A stretch of 64,000 bases of DNA from Anthopleura xanthogrammica (taxonomy: Eukaryota; Cnidaria; Anthozoa; Actiniaria; Actiniidae): the NCBI GenBank assembly GCA_964019055.1, contig OZ025217.1, positions 1,503,501 to 1,567,500 of the forward strand. Direction: 5' to 3'. A program made the translations under genes and the position numbers. Shown here one piece after another: positions 35,645-47,549 of the stretch. The notes under the pieces are model-generated. The model made no database searches. It had not been told where the DNA came from and worked only from the letters and a program-made list of their open reading frames with translations. Numbering within the stretch: the first letter of the stretch is position 1; every line of letters begins with the position of its first letter.

Positions 35645-36086
35645 TATTGCGAATATACAGTAATGCATCAACCCAGACTCCCTCTATCACTTGATACCAC
35701 CAGGGGAATGGCACTAGTGGGATTTTACCTTAAAAAATTCTATTTTTCTTTCGCTTTCAAAATATTTCTTTACGCAGTTCTCACGGAAGAAAAATCTAGA
35801 ACAAACGTATTATTTTAAACGGAACTCAAGAAATAATATACCTAATTTGTTTTGTCTGGATTAGAGTAAATTTCGAATTATGAACTGATGCATTTGTTTG
35901 CTTAATGATAATGAAAAAAATTATTGAATAACTGAATTAGGAGGTTTAAATAATTTAAGATGAGAAGATATCAATAATAATACTCATTTGTAATAATAAG
36001 TCTAAGAGAAAAAGATTAATTAGAATGTTTTCTTGGGCTTCCTGTGTACGTTTCTACAGCAACCAGATTGAGTCTCAAAATACAAG
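35645..36086. promoter_or_regulatory. Shared upstream region of DDA1 and DRC8
   Basis: The divergent starts are 442 bp apart. The ETS-like word GGGCTTCCTGTG is at 36035-36046, about 40 bp upstream of the DRC8 ATG, and an identical word is in the ANKLE1/GBA1 spacer. AT-rich elsewhere. The bidirectional role is inferred. Confidence 0.5.
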
Positions 36087-37584
36087 ATGGCGGACACAAG
36101 TGCAGTTCGAGCAGAAAGCGCAGAGCCAACAAATACAGAAAAAACACCTACTGATGGAGGTGATTCCTCTGCTGCGGAGCTTCAGAAGAAAATAGCTGAA
36201 GCATTTGATATATTTGACCACGAATCGAACAAAACTGTCGATGTTAGGTGAGAAAATAGGGCCAAAATGTTTAACTTATTGCTTCACATTTTTGTAAAAT
36301 TTTAAGCTTATATTAACTGTTTCTTTTCTTTCTAAAAACAGAGAAGTTGGAACGATTGTTAGGTCTTTGCTGTGCTGTCCAACAGAGGGAGAACTTCACG
36401 ATATTCTAGCCGATGTAATGTAGAATCAGATCAGCTGTTTTTATGACAAAACATCTGTTTTGTCATCTTTTATCTCACGACCTTCAAAATAGTCAAAATT
36501 CAAACTTACTTGCTTGTCTATCTTGAACGACTCTAGGTAGAGGAAGAAGAACCTACAGGATATATTCGATATGAAAAGTTTGAACCAGTAATGTTGAAAG
36601 TTCTTTTAGAAAGAAGGTATGTTTGGAACTCGTTTTACATTCTTGTAATCATTTGAGTCAATATCATGAATTGATAAATTTTAATTGATACCTGAAATGG
36701 CCATCCTGTCAAAATATCTTATTATTATTGTTATTATTGCTTTTTAGATACAAGCCATCTCCTGAAGATCAACTTAACAAAGCTTTTGAAGTTCTCGATC
36801 AAGAAAAGAAAAGTTATTTGTCGACAGAGGAACTCACCAAGTACATGACTGAAGAGGGTGAGCTGTTCTTTAAAAGCTTTTTTATTCCAATTTTAAATTT
36901 AGGATTTAAAGTGACAGGGTTATAAAACATGTTCCTGTGTATTGTCTAAACAAATAGCATATTCTTCATGAACTGGATGCAGTCTACGTACTGTAATTCA
37001 ATAAAAATCGCAAGACTCCAAGTTAAAAAATAGAACAAAGCTCTACAATAGGTTTCTAGTACACGGCAGAGCCAAACAAAGAAACAAACAAACAATAGCA
37101 CAGATCTAGAATGAGTGTCAATTAAGCCATACAAGCCACAGGAGTATCCTTTTCTTCCCGTCCAAACCCCTCTCCCACATACAACAAACATACTTAATGA
37201 AATTTATGGAATAGTCCCTTTCACAGTTCCCTGCACCATCTTGAAAGGTAGCTGTGCCTTGGCATTGAAGAGAGACAAACGGTGACCTTGCAATGATAGA
37301 GACCTTTTTTAACACCTTTGACAATTATTCACATGACTATCATTGCAAGCTTACTGTTCATCACGCTTCAATGCAAAGGCATGGCTACCTTTCAAGGTGG
37401 CACAGGGAACTGTGAAAGGGACTATGGAATGTTCATACTGTAAGTTATAAGTGAGTGTCTTGTTGTAGGTGAGCCATTTACGCAAGAAGAGATGGAAGAA
37501 ATGCTGTCAGCTGCAGTTGATCCTGAAAAGGGAGTTGTATTTTATAAAGATTTTGTAGCAATGATGGTGGTAGAAGATGCTTAA
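36087..37584 (+). CDS. EFCAB2: EFCAB2 / DRC8, nexin-dynein regulatory complex subunit
   Basis: Five exons, 36087-36247, 36342-36414, 36537-36616, 36748-36857 and 37469-37584, giving 179 residues. It is a calmodulin-like EF-hand protein of the nexin-dynein regulatory complex of motile cilia. Conserved stretches include AEAFDIFDHESNKTVDVREV, SLLCCPTEGELHDI, EEEEPTGYIRYEKF, AFEVLDQEKKSYLSTEEL, YMTEEGEPF and EEMEEMLSAAVDPEKG. The first EF loop, DHESNKTVDVRE, keeps most Ca-ligand positions; the later ones are degenerate. AATAAA follows at 37648-37653. The last intron contains an inverted-repeat element. Reading through the exon-4 donor gives only a short unrelated tail. Confidence 0.95.
37211..37425. 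mobile_element. Hairpin MITE in last DRC8 intron
   Basis: ATAGTCCCTTTCACAGTTCC on the left pairs with GGAACTGTGAAAGGGACTAT on the right, and the arms extend through TTGAAAGGTAGC / GCTACCTTTCAA. It ends about 45 bp before the last exon. Non-coding. Confidence 0.85.
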
Positions 37585-37689
37585 AGGTTGTCCCATCACT
37601 TCTGTAAATACCTTTGGTAAGAATTTGTAAATACATGTAGTTACTGTAATAAAATACACTAGAAACTGTAATAAGACAAGGTCGATTTT

Positions 37690-38225
37690 ATAGGGAATGG
37701 ATGAATGTGGATGAATGAATGGATGGATGGATAGGATGAGATGAGATAGATGGGTGGGTGGGTACATGGATGGATGGGTGATGGATAGGATGAGATGAGA
37801 TAGATGGGGTGGGTGGGTGGGTAAATGGATGGATGGGTGATGGATAGGATGAGATGAGATAGATGGGGTGGGTGGGTGGGTAAATGGATGGATGGGTGAT
37901 GGATAGGATGAGATGAGATAGATGGGTGGGGTGGATGGGTGGGTAAATGGATGGATGGGTGATGGATAGGATGGGATGGAATAGATGGACGGATGGTTGG
38001 TTTGATGGGTAAGTGAATGGATAGGTTGGTGGGATAAGATGGGTGGTTGGTTGGTTGGTAAGTGGATGAATGGATGGTGGATGGATAGGGTGGAATACAT
38101 TTAAAATTGGTTTGATGGGCAATTGGATGGATGGGATGGAATAGATGGTTGGGTGGATGAATGGGTGGGTAGATGGGTAAATGAAAACAGTACTGTAGGT
38201 GGGATGGGATTGATGGGCAGTAACC
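37690..38225. repeat. GGAT/GGGT minisatellite with 59-bp unit
   Basis: Words such as GATGGGTGATGGATAGGATG recur at 59-bp spacing at about 37780, 37839 and 37898, then 63 bp later, before breaking down into irregular GGAT repeats. It starts about 40 bp after the DRC8 polyadenylation signal. Long Pro/His/Ser frames on the minus strand are artefacts. Confidence 0.92.
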
Positions 38226-38335
38226 AGTTAACCTCATCAGTATTAAACCTTAACTAAGAAAAAGTAAAAAAACAATATCATGACTACATTTTTTATCAAC
38301 TAAAAATTGTCCACAATTACATAGTATCTGGCATA

Positions 38336-38466
38336 TAAAGAAATGATACTTATTCGTTTGTCTGATGATTGAGGGTCATTTGTAGAGGACCGTGACGTTT
38401 CTACTGCAAGCTGCTAGTCTTAATGACCCTCAATCGTGAGACAAACGAATAAGTATCATTTCTTTA
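38336..38466. mobile_element. Hairpin MITE with TA-type ends
   Basis: TAAAGAAATGATACTTATTC and its reverse complement form the ends of a 131-bp element; the arms continue through GTTTGTCTGATGATTGAGGG with few mismatches. It ends in TTTA. Confidence 0.85.
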
Positions 38467-39750
38467 TTACATTTCTATGATGAATGATATTTTTCATTCT
38501 ATCTGGCATATATATAGTATAGTATATATATTTAAAATATATTTGTATAAAAGTTCTTAAATGTGGTTATAGCTAGCATAAATACTGAAATAATGAAAGT
38601 TATATCTTAATATTATACAAACAGATATAGTCACCATATTTAGTTTGTACAATGCAACTCTTGTCGTAAGTAGACAAGGTGCAACAACAATTTTGGTAAC
38701 TACGCCTATATATTTCTCAAACTTTACACTTAAAGAGTAAATTTCACATGAGTGAAAAATCTAAATACAGATCTTTTTTTGATCAAGCATAGAGCATCTA
38801 ATGAAGATGCATGACTGAGCAAGACTTAAGCTATGGACACACGATGCAATATTGCCAGCAATCTATGTCGAGCTATACAATTTGTTGCATGTAATGCTGC
38901 TGAAGTAGAAAAAAACATGTTGCACCACATGTCCATGCCTTTATGCTCTTATTCTATAAACAAAAATGTGTCCATTCAGATAACGAACGCTGAAATGGAA
39001 ACACAAAGATCTGAGAACATATTAAATCATAACTTGAAAAAGCTTATTATCATGGCTAGATAATAAAATAAAGAAATAGTGACATACATAATGCATAAAT
39101 ATTGTCTATTCTTAAGTTTGGCTATATATGATCCTTATATTACATTATCACTAGCATATAGGTTTGGGAATGAACTATGAAATGGGGTGTCATGTAGCAC
39201 CTATGACTAATCGCATGAGAATAAAAAAATATGAGATGAAGTAGGGAAAAATCTATTGTTCAAGCCAACATGGCTGTCACATAAGAATAGTTCATAAGAT
39301 GCCTGAAATGATTACAAACTGCTCTTATGGAACTACAATACTGCACCAAAATAGAACATTTTCAATATGCACAAGTGCTTTCAAAGATGCAGGCATGATC
39401 TCAAGGCATTTTAGAGCAGCGTCAATAGCCTGCGCGATCTTGCCCTAAAAGTCCTCTTTATCATGTCTGCTCCTGTAATATTTTTGAAAGTGTTCGCACA
39501 TCTCAAAAATGGTCTATCAACAGTGCTAAAAGTAATGGCTGGTCAACAGTAAAATACTGAGCCAAAATCCACACTTTTCCAGCCATCGCTTCTTGACTGG
39601 TCACACGTTGATCTGTCCAATGTGGCCAGTCATCATGTCCAGCCGTCATTTATACAGTAGGCCTGTATTAATCCTCTTACAAACTTTGAAAAAAATTGTC
39701 TTTGATTGTAATTATGGTTTATATGTGTGAGGGTAACTTTTGTGTTTCTA

Positions 39751-40048
39751 TGATCTACCAACCTTCCTGCTCAAGACTATCCAGCTGATCTAGGAAAAAT
39801 ATTAGCCAATCAAAATCGAGAAAATTTGCAAAACTGAGGTGTCATCCTCACAGTAGGCTGGTGACTCTTGAAACGGTTATTTCTTTTTTTTTATTTTCCC
39901 ACTCAATAATGAATATCATAGTAAATGTATACAAAATATCAAAAACCTCTCCTGAAAATCTATATGTCGATTTTTGCAGGCTTCATGACACCTCAGTTTT
40001 GCAGTGACGTCATTTCTAGGTTACTATTTCAGATCAGCTGGTAGATCA
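39751..40048. mobile_element. Inverted-repeat element next to follistatin 3' end
   Basis: TGATCTACCA / TGGTAGATC at the ends and AAAACTGAGGTGTCAT / ATGACACCTCAGTTTT inside pair across about 300 bp. It stops about 20 bp short of the follistatin stop codon, so it may lie in the 3' UTR. Confidence 0.7.
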
Positions 40049-40068
40049 CGCAATAATCTCTTATTTAA

Positions 40069-43000
40069 CTAAGAACACCCAATGTTTACTTTTGTAAATG
40101 ATCTCAACATATGACAGAAGAATGGATAGGCATCGACTGTTTTGGCACGTTGTTTACTGGAATCTTCTAAGTGGACTTTGAGTCCAAACGTTTGCAGCAT
40201 TGACATCAGCTGCTGCATTGAAACAGTCTTGTTTTTGAGTGACTCAATGTATTGGTTGGTTATTGGTTTGTAAGACTGATCATGTTGTCTTTCAGTTTTA
40301 TTCAGGATAACACCATTTGATCCTGTTTAGATAAAAAGGTATATTTATTTTGTTTTCCCTAAGTCAGCACACAGCTAACTGACAAGTCAAATTGGAAATT
40401 AGTGTGTAATAAACTATAATAATAAACTTGTTGAATTTAATTGGCATGGCTTCAGGGGAGTAGAGAGATATCAACAATGGGGGGGGGGGGGGGGGGGGGA
40501 GGATGTACCATTTTCTCACCAAATCCACAGGAATCCCACATGGATTCATGAAATTTTGGTGCCAAGATCAAACTTTTGGTTGGCAGTTGCCCTCCCTTGC
40601 TATGCCATTGCATGGCTTAGTGGAGAACAGTGTGTGGTTTAATAGAAAGTAAGATGTCCTTACCTTGACATGCCCCAAGATGTCGCACATTGATATACTT
40701 TCCAGATTTACATGCTTGCTTCCTTAGAGCGCACAGGTTGGGGTAGGTATTGTGATCTGTGCCGCACATTAGTTTGCCATAATAGTGCTGTGGATCTTTT
40801 CGTAATGCCAGTTTTACAGTGGTCATACAGTGCGCCATGCTGCACACGGCACAGCGGGGTTTAGTATTGTCCATCAGGCAAGTTTCACCAACTTTGCACA
40901 CAATTGATGAACAGTTTCCTGCTGAAGAATGGAACAAAAAAAAACTTAACTAACTAAACTAACTGTTTTATTCAAGCAGTTTGGGAATCAAACTTAGCGC
41001 TAAATTCCAATTCGATCTGTGAGTTAGCCATGCCCTGACATTGATCAGCCCAGAGGTTGTTTCAGGGTTCAATCTGTGAGTAACCCGTGCCCTGACTTAG
41101 ATCAGCCCAGAGGTTGTTTCAGGGTTCAATCTGTGAGTTAGCCATGCCCTGACTTAGATCAGCCCAGAGGTTGTTTCAGGGTTCGATCTGTGAGTTAGCC
41201 CTGCCCTGACTTAGATCAGCCCAGAGGTTGTTTCAGGGTTCTAACTGTGAGTTAGCCATGCCCTGACATAGATCAACCCAGAGGTTGTTTCAGGATATAG
41301 ATTCAAGTTTTTTTTGACTAAAATAACTCTGTTACTTCTTTAATCTTCTTACGTTTACACCGTCCATGATGAAGCACACCAATAAACTTCCCAGTCTTGC
41401 ACGAATGCTTCCTCATTGCGCAAAGATTAGAGTAAGTCTCGCGATCAGTTCCACAAATCCCTCCGAGTAGCCGAGCCGATTTTCTTGACAAATCATTGTC
41501 CACGTCACTACACTTGCTACTGCATCGCACACATCGTGGGTTGTTGTTGTCTTTTAAGCATATCATGTCCTTTGGGCATACCACATTGGAACAGTTTGCT
41601 TTGGCTGTTGAAGAAGAAGGAAGATTACTTGTTAAATATCTGCTCATCCAAAAGCTTCTTTTCCTTCTGATTACTCTTCCAGGGGATCTATGACACGGCG
41701 TTGCAGAGCTCAACATAGATAGAGTATTTTTAGCGCGATATCACCTTGCGCAACACATTTTTCAATTCTGCAAGTTGCGCCAAAGTTCTCCTTCATTGTT
41801 TATTGCTTATTTTACTTTTTCAACAAACATTTCTAAAAGCTGCGCTCCAAAATACTCGCGCGCAACTCGGAGTCACAAGCTGTTTTCGCAAGCGAGCAAG
41901 TAGTATACCACGATCTGCAACAAGGTTTTTTTTTCTATCCCTCTTTAGAAATGGCAGCGAAACTAGATATTAAACTTTATTTTCCGCAGGACGAATGGTC
42001 AAAAATTTCTCTTTGGACATCGGGAAAATCGCTGCTCTGATAGTAGATAATATATGTATGGTAGTTTATCTATGCTCTTTTTCTTGCGCTCTGAGGTGTT
42101 TACCTTTACATGGCCCAGTGTACGCAATGCCAATAGTCTTCCCTCGTCTACAAGTGGCCATCCTTAGTTCACAGTAGTTGGAATAGGTAACTTTATCAGC
42201 ACCACATACAGGGCTGTTGCTGGATGATTGAGCACACAGTCTACTGTCACACTTGACGCAGTACGGCATTTTGGTATTGTCTTTGAATTTGATGCACTGC
42301 ATACCACGTCGACATCGCACGCCTTTACAGGAATCTAAAAAAATAACATAATTTCAGCGGCGGTTCAAGGATTTCTCATGGGGGACGCAGGTCACCCTCT
42401 ACAAGCCAACAAGTCATCCTCCCCTCCCCGTCAAAAGACATGCACACTTGACCAATAAACTGCTATTGAGAAAGGAGGTCACAACACATAGGGACCCCCA
42501 CACCCCCTAGATACCTTCTGCCTATTTAGTAAACGTAAAGACCACATAGACCCTTTCTGAGATAGCGGAAATGCTGCATTGTGGTCTAGCTGGGGTACAA
42601 ACATCTTTTGTTCATCATGCCTTATATGGTGTTGTTTGTACCCAAGCTAGACCATAATGCATCATGTTGATCGAACCCAGGAAAGGCCTACTGTCATCTT
42701 TGTTCAGTTGTATATACCTCTACATGGTCCTTCATATGCGACATACTCCTGTGTATTGTGAATACACGCACGTCTGTTCAGTGCACATTCATTTCGGTAC
42801 GTCTTGTTAAAGTTACTGCATACGTTACTTGTAGGGCGATCTTTACACTTTGGTCGTTTGCATACACAAGTTAACGTGTTTTGGTGAAATTTACAGACTT
42901 TGTTAAGACCACAATTGACATCTTTACATTTGTCTACGTTAATCAAAGCAAAAAAAAGATGGATGAAAAAATTTTAATGAGAAAATTCAGCAACAAAACC

Positions 43001-45979
43001 ATCTGCATCACCAAAGCCATCATTGACGGAACCTTATGTGCGGTACGATATAGCTGATGGAGGTTGAGTCTACGCTATCTATCATCGTGCTCTTACTATC
43101 TGCATCAATCTCGTCCCCAGAGCCGCCGTTTCTTTGGGCCAACACAAAACACAGGCTTTTGGAACGAGATTGTATCTGAATCAAAGCAGAATCGACAACT
43201 GCCGCAGGGAGCTCTATTGCCTTTACTATCGCGCGCGCAATTCAGAAAATGTAATTCGCCATTTTCAGTTTTTTAAAGTCATTTCATCACTAACCTTGAC
43301 TAGTCGATAAGCTCAAATTTTTTGAAAGCCTTTGTTTCCATTCCTTGCACGACAAGCAGTTGGAAAAACCACTTTCGGAAATGCGAATACGAAAACGTTC
43401 TGCAAACGAGTAGTTCTCGATGGTGTAGTAGTTGCCATACTGATTACAGCATTCTGCTGCTGTCCTGTTGGCGTACTGCACGCCGATACAGTTACCGTTT
43501 GGCTCGCGCTTCTCTAAGCACATCCCAGCTGAAATGATAACAAATTGAGTGTTAGGCTTAAAGAATCCTAGTCAACTACAATGCACTGCGCGCCGAAAAC
43601 AATGCAATGCGCCAATTTCTCTGCTAGGAAAAAAATGGCGGTTTTGTGGGAGAAGTTTGGGAATCCAGTTCCATTGGTCTTGTTATTCAAGCTAGAAGTT
43701 TTAAAACCATCAAGATATAATGATAAGTAGTTATTTTATGCTTTTCGTGAGATTTTATAAATTTTGACAACAAATCTAAGGTTAATTTCGTATGTAAACA
43801 ATTATATAGGCGCGCAGTGCATTGTAGTTGGCTAGGAGGATTCTTCAAACTAGCTAGTAGAAGTATGTACTGAGACCAAACTTAACACATACCGTCTCCT
43901 GGCGCTAAGCAAAAGAGCTGATGTCTTATATGGTAGTTCTCGGCGTTTTCTTAGCCGCTGGCCTCAAAGGCAATTAGATTCGACGCGGGAAAAGTTCGAC
44001 GTCTGAACTGGGTCAGTTAGAATGGTAAAGGTTTTGATCATGCGAGCCTAAGTGAAACTGTTCTTAACCGCACAAGGTAAACTAAATCTATCCTAATCAC
44101 AAACTATTCAAGTGTATTTTTGGATACTTTGGTCTTAGAATTGCGATTTATAACCACAGATCTTAGCAAGAGTATATCGTGACGCAATATGGTTACTGTT
44201 GCGTGACAGAAAAGAAATACAGTTTTGCAAAACAAGTTTGTAATCTCAAGTCCTTCACCGGTGCCTTACATCTTTGTTTGAGTTGGTAAGAATAGAAAAT
44301 TTAATATTGCCAAAATCCAGAGCTGAGAAAAGAAAGATGTCAACGCCATTTGTCTTGTCTTGGCACACTGTCAACAGACTCACAGCCAGTAAAAAGCATG
44401 TTGACTTGATGATTATTTATGGAATGTAAGTCTCATTAGCCAAAGAATCGTGTTTGTGGAACTCTTGAGAGTGTCTGACAGAGAGAAGGAGGATAATGAT
44501 GTGGGTGATTTGGTGTTTAAGATAAATTACTTATATAATAACTACTACTGCCAGGTATTACTACATGTTACTGCTAGAGCTGTCAAACGATACGGCAAAA
44601 TCGTACTGTAGCTGTCCTTAACCGTAACTACGCATTGTGATTGGATGACTTACTGGAAGACAATGGGAAGCCACTTCAATGTTACGGCATGTCGTACCGT
44701 GTACGTGCTGTAAATGAATACCATATGTTTCCCACTTCAATGATAAACGTTTTACATAATACTACTTATACAACAACAGCAAAAACTACTAATGCTGCTG
44801 CTGCTAATACTACTACCACCACCACCACCACCACCACCACCACCACCACCACCACCACCACCACCACCACCACCACCACCACCACCACCACCACCACCAC
44901 CACCACCACCACCACCACACACCCGCTCCCACTCCCACTACTGTTTTGGTACGCTACGTTCATTGCTGCTGCTGATGCCCACTATTGGGGAAGGATTGGC
45001 AGCAGTTGTAAAGTGCTCACCGTCTGAGATACCAGTCTTGTAGCTGAACTGGACGTTATCCATTCATCGCTGCTGTTCCTACTACTACTACTACAGCTAA
45101 TTAGCTCTGTGAACAACGTTCACCCAGGGTAAAGGTTGAGAGCTGTTTTTTTAATCTTCCATGTCCTAGACGATCTGTTCTATCATCGAGTAACCTTGTA
45201 GAAAGATTTCTCATTGTGTGCGGATCTCCCCGAACAAAACAGAAAAAACATACTCTGATTAACTTACTTTTGCTCGCTCAATGTAGTGGACAAAAGGGTT
45301 GTTTTGTTAGGTATTCTATAGTGAGCCAGACAGTACTTATCATTGATAGTATTTTTGATGTTATCACGAAGGATGACGTACGGCGACGTCGCCAAACAAG
45401 GGTGTACTAATCTGATGTCCTTGAACGTAACATAATCATGTTGGTCAATGAGCAATGAATTGGGTATTTGTCAGTCTGCGAATAGACGAAATACTAGCTT
45501 GATGTACGAGACTTTAGCTTTCCAATGTCGCAGTATTGTTACTGTATCAAATTGAACGCCTTACTAGTCTCCCAACCTTGCGTCTTGGAATCTAGTTCAG
45601 TAGTTTTGCGCAAATTCAGTTTACCTAACACAAAATCTTTTTGTGGGTTTAAAAAATCGTTTGAGAAATGTTTTATCCGTGAATTCGTGCCTTAATATCC
45701 TGACAATTTGGCTGAAAAGTTACTGATGTAATTCAGAAGTGAACTCGTACGAGCACGCGAAATGATAGCGAGTTCAATGAGTACTAGAATACCCAGAAAA
45801 CTAATGGAAATGAATAAAGGAAATAGAAGCACTCGGTAGTGATGCATATTAAAGGACCTACATTAGCAATTTTAGAGATAATTTTACAAGCACTTATCTT
45901 TGTTTTAGGATGTCTTACCTTCTGCGCCTTGGAATGAAAACAAAATGTAAGCGAAGACCACAGCTATATTTTGCAGCAT
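40069..45979 (-). CDS. FST: Follistatin with four follistatin/Kazal domains
   Basis: Seven exons: 45919-45979 (signal peptide MLQNIAVVFAYILFSFQG), 43295-43528, 42718-42933, 42104-42334, 41353-41604, 40664-40921 and 40069-40322; about 501 residues. Follistatins are secreted and sequester activin- and BMP-type ligands. Exon 2 encodes the N-terminal domain (GMCLEKREPNGNCIGVQY, AAECCNQYG, FSNCLSCK), matching vertebrate FST. Exons 3-6 each encode one 10-cysteine follistatin domain, beginning KCKDVNC, SCKGVRC, NCSNVVC and NCSSIVC and ending in YEGPC, YTGPC, HHGRC and HLGAC; vertebrate FST has three. Every intron is phase 1, so each domain is a self-contained 1-1 exon. The last exon encodes about 84 unfamiliar residues (QQLMSMLQTFGLKVHLEDSS) in place of the acidic FST tail. 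Introns hold a 57-bp minisatellite and MITEs. Confidence 0.9.
40477..40500. repeat. Poly-G tract in last follistatin intron
   Basis: A G-run of about 20, interrupted by one A, in a short unique intron. It resembles the homopolymer runs in PRRC1 and ANKLE1 introns. Confidence 0.9.
41013..41300. repeat. 57-bp minisatellite, five copies (follistatin intron)
   Basis: TGCCCTGAC recurs at 41031, 41088, 41145, 41202 and 41259, a strict 57-bp period. The unit contains TTAGATCAGCCCAGAGGTTG and TTTCAGGGTTC. The same unit, reverse-complemented, forms five copies at 59338-59630 in the sodium channel gene. A partial single unit is near 10125-10155. Confidence 0.95.
42550..42670. mobile_element. Palindromic MITE, family 1 copy B
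   Basis: GCATTGTGGTCTAGCTGGGG pairs with CCAAGCTAGACCATAATGC across about 50 bp; the central TTGTTCATCATGCCTTATAT matches copy A at 836-960. In the follistatin intron between domains 1 and 2. Confidence 0.8.
43560..43845. mobile_element. MITE with long inverted ends in follistatin intron 1
   Basis: The left end AAGAATCCTAGTCAACTACA and the right end pair over about 34 bp (including ATGCACTGCGCGCC) with a small indel. About 210 bp of non-coding interior. Confidence 0.85.
44812..44918. repeat. (ACC)n trinucleotide microsatellite
   Basis: About 35 uninterrupted ACC triplets in follistatin intron 1; on the transcribed (minus) strand it reads GGT. Poly-Thr, poly-Pro and poly-Val frames here are not genes. 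Confidence 0.97.
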
Positions 45980-47470
45980 TGTTGATGTAACTCGCTGCAG
46001 AAGCTAATTTTTTCTCTCGATGAATTGAAACGTTGAGACTGTATTTCTAACGAAGCTATCCAAGTTTATAACAAGAAGAGCTTTTTTATCTCATTCCGTG
46101 CAGTCCCAGATCTTTGTGTTCAATGGTTACTTGAGATCGGAGCGCCGAATTTATTTGCTATCACGCTCTGTGTTTAAAGTGCGAGACGATGTTGACAGAC
46201 ACAACAGGAAATCGAGTAGGTGAATACATTTCCGGCTAGTACTGAGCTGTCATAACCTTTGAAAATAGTCCTGCCCCTTGAGAAATTCAAAGGAATGAAC
46301 CGAAGGAAGACTTTGAGGAAATGTTGTTCACCTTAAGGGGAAGTCGGGCAGAGGTTCCGCCTTAGCGCAGAGGGGTTGTGGTTGGATTTTAGTGCATGGA
46401 CTACAAGAACAATACCACACTTGCTTACGAACGCATGTCGTCAAGACGCTGACAAGCGATGACAAACGGATACTCAATCAACACGAAAATAAAATTAAAA
46501 GTAATTTCTTGATCGATTCCAAGACCGCCCAGTCTGGCAAAGCAAGCGCGCATTGATGATTCCTTCACTATATTATTCATAGGTTTGACTGTATTGTCGG
46601 CGAGTATCTCCGTGTCCTCGCTTGGTCAATAACCAACCAAGACATGGTCAGAGTCAACAAGGATAAAGGCATGCAATTGTGATAACAACGCAGACAGTCT
46701 TTTTATAGATTATTAGGATACTGGAGACTCTTGTTTACCAGGTCAGTTGGAGTCAGCTGGAGACTTCATCGAGTGCGCAAATTGTACAACTACGCCGAAC
46801 TTACGAACCGGTCATGTGCAAACTGGTAGTATAGGCACATTGATATGAACCCCTTTTTTGATTCTGCGCGACTTTTGTCGAGTAAAGAGACTATTGTTCG
46901 CACGCTAGTGCGCGTGATTCGCTAATGATATCGTTTATCAAACCCAATTATCTTTCCTTAGTTTGTTGCATTGTACAAGGACTACAAGAGGCCGCCCGCC
47001 GACCATACCTTCCATCTTGTGGAAGGATTATGTGTATTTAGGGGATCAGACGGTTGAGCAGGAAATGTTGGAGTCAATTAGACCATTTACAGGGGAACAA
47101 ACAACTTTTAGAGGAAGAGATTTATAACACTTGTTAGTGTTTTTGCCGACAATTGTGACAATGGATTGCGCTGCCGTGCACGATTCTTCTTGCGGCGGCA
47201 CCCCATGCACGCCTATCCTGTCAAACCCTAGAAGTGTTATCGCATCATTTCCTCTTCAATTCATCTTATTTTCCTTCTAGCTAGTTTCTCTTCTCTTGTT
47301 TTTCATTTGCGCAGTCATATTTGTACAGAATATACAATGTGTGTCCAACTGATGTGTCGCGAGCCTGTTTAACAGCGAAACTTCCCTTTCCGGAATCCCA
47401 CAAAGATACTCACTACTACCTCGCCGTCCGCTGTTTAAGACTATTATCGATTATTGGATGATGTACTTAC
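45980..47470. other. Follistatin 5' region between alternative first exons
   Basis: AT-rich to mixed sequence between the two candidate signal-peptide exons. It probably includes the promoter and 5' UTR of the 45979 start. No other gene is seen. Confidence 0.5.
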
Positions 47471-47549
47471 CACGAACGAAGCTTTGCGATAACAATTGAT
47501 GGATTGTAATCCCAAACACGATGCTGATCATGATGTAAGAAGAAACCAT
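47471..47549 (-). CDS. FST: Probable alternative first coding exon of follistatin
   Basis: ATG followed by MVSSYIMISIVFGITIHQLL and SQSFVR, a hydrophobic leader of 26 codons plus one base, ending at a strong GTAAGT donor. The end phase (1) is the same as that of the exon at 45919-45979, so splicing to the exon at 43528 gives an in-frame protein of about 507 residues with the same mature part. A TAG acceptor-like site 8 bp upstream of the ATG suggests a further non-coding exon. It could instead belong to an unseen gene; expression data would decide. Confidence 0.5.

Larger units (their letters stand above)
37585..40068. other. DRC8/follistatin convergent spacer
   Basis: 3' flanks of two convergent genes. 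It contains a GGAT-based minisatellite (37690-38225), a hairpin element (38336-38466) and the larger inverted repeat at 39751-40048. The remainder is AT-rich and shows no supported gene. Confidence 0.6.

Noticed and set aside
37507..38237. Three overlapping Pro/His/Ser-rich frames up to 197 codons on the minus strand
   Set aside because: Entirely within the GGAT minisatellite and the antisense of the last DRC8 exon; no splice context or family similarity.
40664..42933. Several separate Kazal protease-inhibitor genes
   Set aside because: The exons join in phase 1 to one another, to a follistatin N-terminal domain and to a leader exon, so one follistatin gene explains them all.
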